Positions 60,300-64,000 of a DNA stretch of 64,000 bases are shown here, piece by piece. Source of the stretch: Streptomyces sp. NBC_01264 (GTDB taxonomy: Bacteria > Actinomycetota > Actinomycetes > Streptomycetales > Streptomycetaceae). Each line of letters begins with the position of its first letter. The first letter of the stretch is position 1. The notes under the pieces were generated by a model. It made no database searches and had not been told where the DNA came from. It saw only the letters and a program-made list of their open reading frames with translations. Location: the NCBI RefSeq assembly GCF_026340675.1, contig NZ_JAPEOX010000002.1, forward strand, positions 1,426,001 through 1,490,000. Reading direction: 5' to 3'. A program made the position numbers and the translations under genes.

Positions 60300-60322
60300 T
60301 TGCGCTACCGACCGTAGCGCAA
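60300..60322. promoter_or_regulatory. perfect inverted repeat in the triad's divergent spacer
   Basis: Arms TTGCGCTAC (60300-60308) and GTAGCGCAA (60314-60322), identical over all 9 bases, with a CGACC centre. A further GCTAC (60336-60340) can pair with the GTAGC of the right arm. It sits between the two divergent regulator genes and is the natural site for the XRE protein. Confidence 0.65.
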
Positions 60323-60427
60323 CGTGGTGCACAGTGCTACTACTTGTACGACGACTTGATGATTTCTCATGCCATTTCCGGACTCGTGAGGGCGCTCCCG
60401 CATGCCCCGCCGGAGGAGGGGGGACCC

Positions 60428-61279
60428 GTGCCACCGAGGAGTACGCCGACCGCGCGCCAGCAGCGCCTGGGCTCCGAGCTGCGCAAACTCCGCGAGCAGT
60501 CGGGCATGTCGGTGCAGCAGGCAGCGGCGCTCATGGGGGTGGACCGCACCAGGATCCCCAACATCGAATCCGGCCGGATCGCGATCGGCGCCGAGCGTGT
60601 CCGCACCCTCTCCTTCAACTACGACTGCCCCGACCCGGGGCTGGTCGACCTGCTCGCCTCCATGGCCCAGGAGCGCGAGAAGGGGTGGTGGGAGCAGCAC
60701 CGGGGAATGCTGCCGCCCGCGCTCCTGGACATCTGCGAACTGGAGCACCACTCCGTCGCGTTGCACACCGCCGTGACCACGCACATACCCGGACTGCTGC
60801 AGACCGAGGCGCACGCGCGGGCGGTCTTCGACACGGCCGACCCGCCGCTGCCCGAGCCCGACCTGCAGGCCCGGCTCGCCCTGCGGATGCACCGCCAGCA
60901 GGTGTTCGCGCGCGAGACACCGCCGTTGTACGAGGCGGTCGTGCACGAGGCGGCGCTGCGCATGCAGTTCGGCGGCCCGAAGGTGGCGCGGGCGCAGCTC
61001 GAACACGTACTGGAGCAGTCGGAGCGGGCGCGTACGACCGTGCGCGTGATTCCGTTCTCCGCCGGCGGGTTCCCCGGAGCCGGCCAGTCCTTCACGTACG
61101 CGGCCGCCACGATCAGCGAGCTGGACACCGTTCAGCTGGACAGTTCGCACGGTTCGATGTTGCTGGATTCGCAGATGAAGCTGCTCCGCTACCGGGGCCT
61201 GCTGGAGCGGCTGCGCTCCCTGGCGCTGCCGGCCCGCGAGTCCCGCGATTTCGTCCGCGCCATCGCACAGACCCTCTGA
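60428..61279 (+). CDS. XRE family regulator (WhiJ/Scr1-like, DUF5753)
   Basis: 283 aa. Helix-turn-helix in residues ~12-60 (LGSELRKLREQSGMSVQQAA, then VDRTRIPNIESGR), followed by the DUF5753 effector domain with HIPGLLQTEAHARAVF, QQVFARETPPLYEAVVHEAAL and TVRVIPFSAGG. WhiJ-type proteins repress development and act with small DUF397 partners. GTG 60428 has GGAGG and GGGGGG runs just upstream; ATG 60359 would add 23 residues without an RBS. Confidence 0.9.
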   Translation: MPPRSTPTARQQRLGSELRKLREQSGMSVQQAAALMGVDRTRIPNIESGRIAIGAERVRTLSFNYDCPDPGLVDLLASMAQEREKGWWEQHRGMLPPALLDICELEHHSVALHTAVTTHIPGLLQTEAHARAVFDTADPPLPEPDLQARLALRMHRQQVFARETPPLYEAVVHEAALRMQFGGPKVARAQLEHVLEQSERARTTVRVIPFSAGGFPGAGQSFTYAAATISELDTVQLDSSHGSMLLDSQMKLLRYRGLLERLRSLALPARESRDFVRAIAQTL

Positions 61280-61346
61280 CCGGGCCGACCGGCCGACCGG
61301 CCGGCTGACCACCCGACCGGATCCGACGAGGAGACGAGAGAACGAC

Positions 61347-61586
61347 ATGGGCACGACCACCACGACCACGACCACCCCGGCGGACCCGTCGGCGACGGCG
61401 GGCATCGCCTGGGACGAGGCGTTCTGCAGCGAGGGGGCCAACTGTTTCCGCTTCGGGCGGGACGCCGGTGGGCAGGCGTACATTGGAACCACCGGGTCCG
61501 GCGCGTATGTCACCGACTCGATCGACGCGCTCCGTGCGCTGATCTCGGCCGTCAAGGCGGGCGCCGCGGACCACCTTCTGGCATGA
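61347..61586 (+). CDS. DUF397-like small protein
   Basis: 79 aa: a Thr run at the N-terminus, then IAWDEAFCSEGANCFRFGRD and a C-terminal TDSIDALRALISAVKAG. The layout (W-x-C-x-C-x-F, then a final amphipathic helix) matches DUF397 proteins encoded after WhiJ-like XRE genes, although the usual WRKSSYS start is changed. Such proteins may bind and antagonise the XRE partner. ATG 61347 has GGAG about 14 nt upstream. Confidence 0.75.
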   Translation: MGTTTTTTTTPADPSATAGIAWDEAFCSEGANCFRFGRDAGGQAYIGTTGSGAYVTDSIDALRALISAVKAGAADHLLA

Positions 61587-61693
61587 CTTTAGTCCCTTCA
61601 AGCCACCAAACACCCCCCCCAATCTGCACAGATAACGGGATGTAACCAGACAGAAGTCCCTCTGGGGCTTGGCTGGTCTTGATGTCACGCTTA

Positions 61694-61726
61694 ACCTACG
61701 ACTCCGTAGGCTACGGAACCGTAGGT
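61694..61726. promoter_or_regulatory. nested palindrome before the desaturase gene
   Basis: ACCTACG/CGTAGGT (61694-61700, 61720-61726) enclose TCCGTAG/CTACGGA (61703-61709, 61711-61717) around a central G at 61710. It can also be read as two tandem sites, CCTACGACTCCGTAGG and CTACGGAACCGTAGG. A TAGGCT -10-like box (61707-61712) lies inside. Probably a TetR-type operator over the promoter. Confidence 0.65.
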
Positions 61727-61752
61727 AAGTCTCTTTGCACTCAGGAGTACCC

Positions 61753-62724
61753 GTGACGATCACCTCTCCCCACCTCGGCAGCTCGGAGGCGTGGACGGAC
61801 GCCAAGCTGCTGTTCGCGCTGGAAGAGGTGGTCGAGAAGGAGCTCAACCGCCATCTGAAGGTCACCAAGGACTGGATGCCGCACGAGTACGTCCCGTGGA
61901 GCGACGGCCGGAACTTCCCCGGCTTCTTCGAGGACGGCGAAGCCTGGGACCCGCAGCAGTCCAAGGTGACCGAGATCGGCAAGATCGCGCTCGTCGTGAA
62001 CCTGCTGACGGAGGACAACCTCCCCAGCTACCACCACGAGATCGCCTCCCTTTTCGGCCGCAACGGCGCCTGGGGCACCTGGGTGCACCGCTGGACCGCC
62101 GAGGAGGGCCGCCACGGCATCGTGATGCGCGACTACCTGCTGGCCTCGCGCGCCGTGGACCCGGACAAGCTCGAAGCATTCCGGATGCAGCACATGTCGG
62201 AGGGGTTCGAGTCCGACAACCGCCACTCGATGCTCCACTCCGTGGCGTACGTGGCCTTCCAGGAGCTCGCGACCCGCATCTCGCACCGCAACACCGGCCA
62301 CCAGTCCGGTGACCCGGTCTGCGACCGCATGCTGGCCCGCATCGCGCAGGACGAGAACCTGCACATGGTCTTCTACCGCAACCTGCTGGGCGCGGCCTTC
62401 GAGCTCGCCCCGGACCTGACGATGAAGGCCGTGCGGGACGTCGTGGTCGACTTCCGGATGCCCGGACACGGGATGCCCGGCTTCGAGCGGATGGCCGCGC
62501 AGATGGCGATCGGCGGGGTCTACAACCTGCGGATCCACCACGACGACGTGCTGAGCCCCGTGATCCGCTTCCTGAAGATCATGGAGATCGACGGCCTCGG
62601 CCCCGACGGGCAGAAGGCCCAGGAGGAGCTCGGCCTCTTCATGAGCGGCCTGGACTCCGAGGCCCGCAAGTTCGACGAGCGGCTCGCCGCCCGCGCCGCG
62701 CGCATCGCGGCCCGCAAGGCCTGA
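61753..62724 (+). CDS. acyl-ACP 9-desaturase (DesA type)
   Basis: A soluble di-iron ferritin-like desaturase, 323 aa. It introduces a cis double bond into acyl-ACP, probably stearoyl- or palmitoyl-ACP. Candidate iron ligands are Glu87, Glu117/118 and His121 (EEGRHG), then Glu171, Glu201 and His204 (DENLH). GTG 61753 follows CAGGAG at a 5-nt spacing. The palindrome just upstream suggests control by membrane-lipid status. Confidence 0.93.
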   Translation: MTITSPHLGSSEAWTDAKLLFALEEVVEKELNRHLKVTKDWMPHEYVPWSDGRNFPGFFEDGEAWDPQQSKVTEIGKIALVVNLLTEDNLPSYHHEIASLFGRNGAWGTWVHRWTAEEGRHGIVMRDYLLASRAVDPDKLEAFRMQHMSEGFESDNRHSMLHSVAYVAFQELATRISHRNTGHQSGDPVCDRMLARIAQDENLHMVFYRNLLGAAFELAPDLTMKAVRDVVVDFRMPGHGMPGFERMAAQMAIGGVYNLRIHHDDVLSPVIRFLKIMEIDGLGPDGQKAQEELGLFMSGLDSEARKFDERLAARAARIAARKA

Positions 62725-62822
62725 TCGCACCGGCTGAACCCGCCGCCCGATCGCACCGGCCGACCGCGCCGCGCCCGCCGACCTGACCGGTTTCCGCTCC
62801 CTCGGGCGGGTGACGACGATTG

Positions 62823-62849
62823 CCCTGGCAGAGCCCCGCTCTGCCAGGG
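62823..62849 (+). terminator. terminator after the desaturase
   Basis: Perfect 11-bp arms CCCTGGCAGAG (62823-62833) and CTCTGCCAGGG (62839-62849), loop CCCCG, followed by TTT. It ends 9 nt before the next start codon. Confidence 0.8.
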
Positions 62850-62858
62850 TTTCGCGTC

Positions 62859-63170
62859 ATGACCGCCATGACGCCGCTCCAGGTCGAGATCGACCAGCTG
62901 GCCCGCCTCACCAAAGCGCTGGACACCTCGCTCGCCGCCCTGCGCGAAGCCCGGCGCGAGCTGGACCACGTACGGGCCGACCAGCTGGGCACGGCGGACC
63001 TCGACGCGGCGTGCGACGGCTTCCAGAAGAGATGGGGCCACGGCACCAAGGAGCTCGGCGGGCGGATCAAGACCGTGCGCGAGGGCGTGCGCCGCAGCGC
63101 CGCCGAGTACGCGGAACTCGACGAGGCCATCCGCGCGGCCTTCCGGCAGGCGGCGTCCACCCGTGGCTGA
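62859..63170 (+). CDS. small helical WXG100-like protein
   Basis: 103 aa, almost wholly helical, with a central turn containing Trp59-Gly60 (QKRWGHGTKEL) and heptad-like charged helices on both sides, as in WXG100/ESX-type partners of type VII secretion. The WxG signature is not exact. It overlaps the next gene by 8 nt, as secretion chaperone-substrate pairs often do. The start could be ATG 62859 or 62868; no RBS is visible because a terminator hairpin lies just upstream. Confidence 0.65.
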   Translation: MTAMTPLQVEIDQLARLTKALDTSLAALREARRELDHVRADQLGTADLDAACDGFQKRWGHGTKELGGRIKTVREGVRRSAAEYAELDEAIRAAFRQAASTRG

Positions 63171-64000
63171 CTCCCCCGCGACCGGCTCCCCCTCGGCCGG
63201 CTCCCCCTCCGCCGGTCACACCGCGCTCGATCACGGCGCGCTCGGCTTCGACCCGGCTCCGGGGAACCCGGACGCCGTACGGGCCCTGGCGAAGAAGCTC
63301 CGCGCCTCGGCGGACTGCCTCGGGGAGACCTCCCGCGTCGTCGACGCCCTGGTCTCCCACAGCTCGTCCTGGCAGGGCGAGGCCGCCACCGCCTTCCGCG
63401 CCTCGCTGTCCCGGGAGCTGCCCCGCCACCTGCACGCGGCCCACACCTCCCTGGCGGAGGCGGCGAAGCGGCTGAGCGGCTGGCACGACACGCTGGCCTC
63501 CCACCGCATCCTGGCCGACCGCTACGCGTCCCGGGCCGCCGCGGCCACCACCGAGGAGGGCCTCACCGACGTCCGCCGCCAGGCCCACGAACTGGCCTCG
63601 GAGCACTCGGCGGCGGCCCGCCGGGTGGCGCACGCCCTCGCCGCCACGGCGGAGCGGCTGGCGCCGAAGGAGCCCGGGATGCTGGAGTCCGTCTGGAACA
63701 AGATCGTCAACGATCCCGCGGACGCCCTCTCGAACGCCGCGGCCATCCTCGGAGCCGCCGGCGCGGCCGTCGCCCTCTTCTTCCCGCCGGCCGGGATGGC
63801 CGTCATGCTGGTCGCGGGCGGGCTCTCGCTGGCCGCCCTGACCGCGCACCTCGCGGACCCCGGCTTCCGCAAGCCGCTGACCGAGGGGTTCGCCCGGGGC
63901 AAGTTCGATGCCGCGTTCTGGAAGAACGGCGTGACCCTGCTCGGCGACGGCCTGGGCGCCGTTCCCGGCGTGGCCGCGGTCGCCACGGGCGCGAGGGCCG
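63163..64000 (+). CDS. WXG-type secreted/toxin-like protein, cut by window end
   Basis: GTG start; 279 codons are visible without a stop. After a Ser/Pro/Gly repeat start (GSPSAGSPSAG) comes a long helical domain with Trp70-Gln-Gly72 (SSWQGEAATAFR), a WXG motif with the typical following Ala-rich helix. Helical segments continue to a hydrophobic pair (AAAILGAAGAAVALFF and VMLVAGGLSLAAL, about residues 190-225) and a Gly/Ala-rich stretch. It resembles N-terminal delivery regions of type VII-linked polymorphic toxins or peptidoglycan-associated proteins; the C-terminus lies outside the window. Confidence 0.75.
   Translation, partial: MADSPATGSPSAGSPSAGHTALDHGALGFDPAPGNPDAVRALAKKLRASADCLGETSRVVDALVSHSSSWQGEAATAFRASLSRELPRHLHAAHTSLAEAAKRLSGWHDTLASHRILADRYASRAAAATTEEGLTDVRRQAHELASEHSAAARRVAHALAATAERLAPKEPGMLESVWNKIVNDPADALSNAAAILGAAGAAVALFFPPAGMAVMLVAGGLSLAALTAHLADPGFRKPLTEGFARGKFDAAFWKNGVTLLGDGLGAVPGVAAVATGARA

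Noticed and set aside
61607..61621. Run of C residues after the DUF397 gene
   Set aside because: A single homopolymer tract with no pairing partner; no function can be supported, although it could be a sequencing weak point.
62723..62760. Direct repeat GATCGCACCGGC, two copies 26 nt apart, after the desaturase
   Set aside because: Two copies in GC-rich spacer can arise by chance, there is no dyad or promoter link, and the nearby hairpin explains termination.

Overview
The window is about 72% G+C and gene dense. Many start codons are GTG or TTG, neighbouring genes often share ATGA or GTGA junctions, and several genes have a TAGNNT -10 box within 10 nt of the start codon. It also carries an SsgA-like sporulation protein, an XRE/HATPase/DUF397 triad, an 'SCO6745 family' protein and a full hopanoid operon. 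Together these point to a Streptomyces or close relative, in a chromosomal region resembling (from memory, not aligned) the S. coelicolor SCO67xx region.

Layout. 0.3-1.1 kb: a tyrosine phosphatase. 1.1-11.1 kb (minus strand): a hopanoid operon read hpnC > hpnD > micro-ORF > hpnE > prenyl synthase > shc > hpnG > hpnH > class III aminotransferase. It takes C5 units to farnesyl-PP, squalene, hopene, adenosylhopane, ribosylhopane and probably aminobacteriohopanetriol. 11.4-18.5 kb (minus strand): a seven-gene cassette made of a DUF5941-type CDP-alcohol phosphotransferase, a LicC-like cytidylyltransferase, a glycerol-1-phosphate dehydrogenase homologue, a second CDP-alcohol phosphotransferase-like protein, a GT2 glycosyltransferase and a two-gene ABC-2 exporter. 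It looks like a pathway that makes a CDP-activated polyol phosphate, builds a glycolipid or polymer from it, and exports the product. I regard it as the best candidate for an undescribed system here.

18.6-30.5 kb is a mosaic of single genes: a methyltransferase-acetyltransferase fusion behind a small ORF, IPP isomerase, an anti-sigma-type ATPase, a DUF308 membrane protein, enoyl-CoA hydratase, a DJ-1/PfpI protein, an ArsB/NhaD-type transporter, an ABC-F ATPase, a tiny Asp/Gly/Tyr/His-rich secreted protein, an SDR, and an ImmA/IrrE peptidase with a MAB_1171c-type membrane partner. 30.5-38.7 kb: Tex, the SCO6745-like protein, a cysteine hydrolase, a secreted M1 peptidase, an MpaB-like oxygenase and a secreted sphingomyelinase-like phosphodiesterase. 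38.7-43.9 kb: an aspartate-to-alanine module with two adjacent AspT antiporters and aspartate 4-decarboxylase. 44-47.4 kb: a long-chain acyl-CoA synthetase divergent from a MerR regulator, then a maltokinase-cap-like protein. 47.4-54.3 kb (minus strand): a beta-oxidation operon with a CaiB/racemase-type CoA-transferase, an LLM (F420-type) oxidoreductase, acyl-CoA dehydrogenase, thiolase and FadJ, behind one promoter with an operator-like palindrome.

54.3-64 kb: YjbR, a saccharopine-dehydrogenase-like reductase, endonuclease V and a YciI-like protein with back-to-back leaderless promoters, the SsgA-like protein, a second ABC-F ATPase with an attenuator-like leader, the WhiJ-type triad around a perfect 9-bp inverted repeat, an acyl-ACP desaturase behind a 33-bp nested palindrome, and at the right edge a WXG-like small protein followed by a large secretion-substrate-like protein cut off by the window end. 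I saw no rRNA or tRNA genes, insertion sequences, CRISPR arrays or replication origins.
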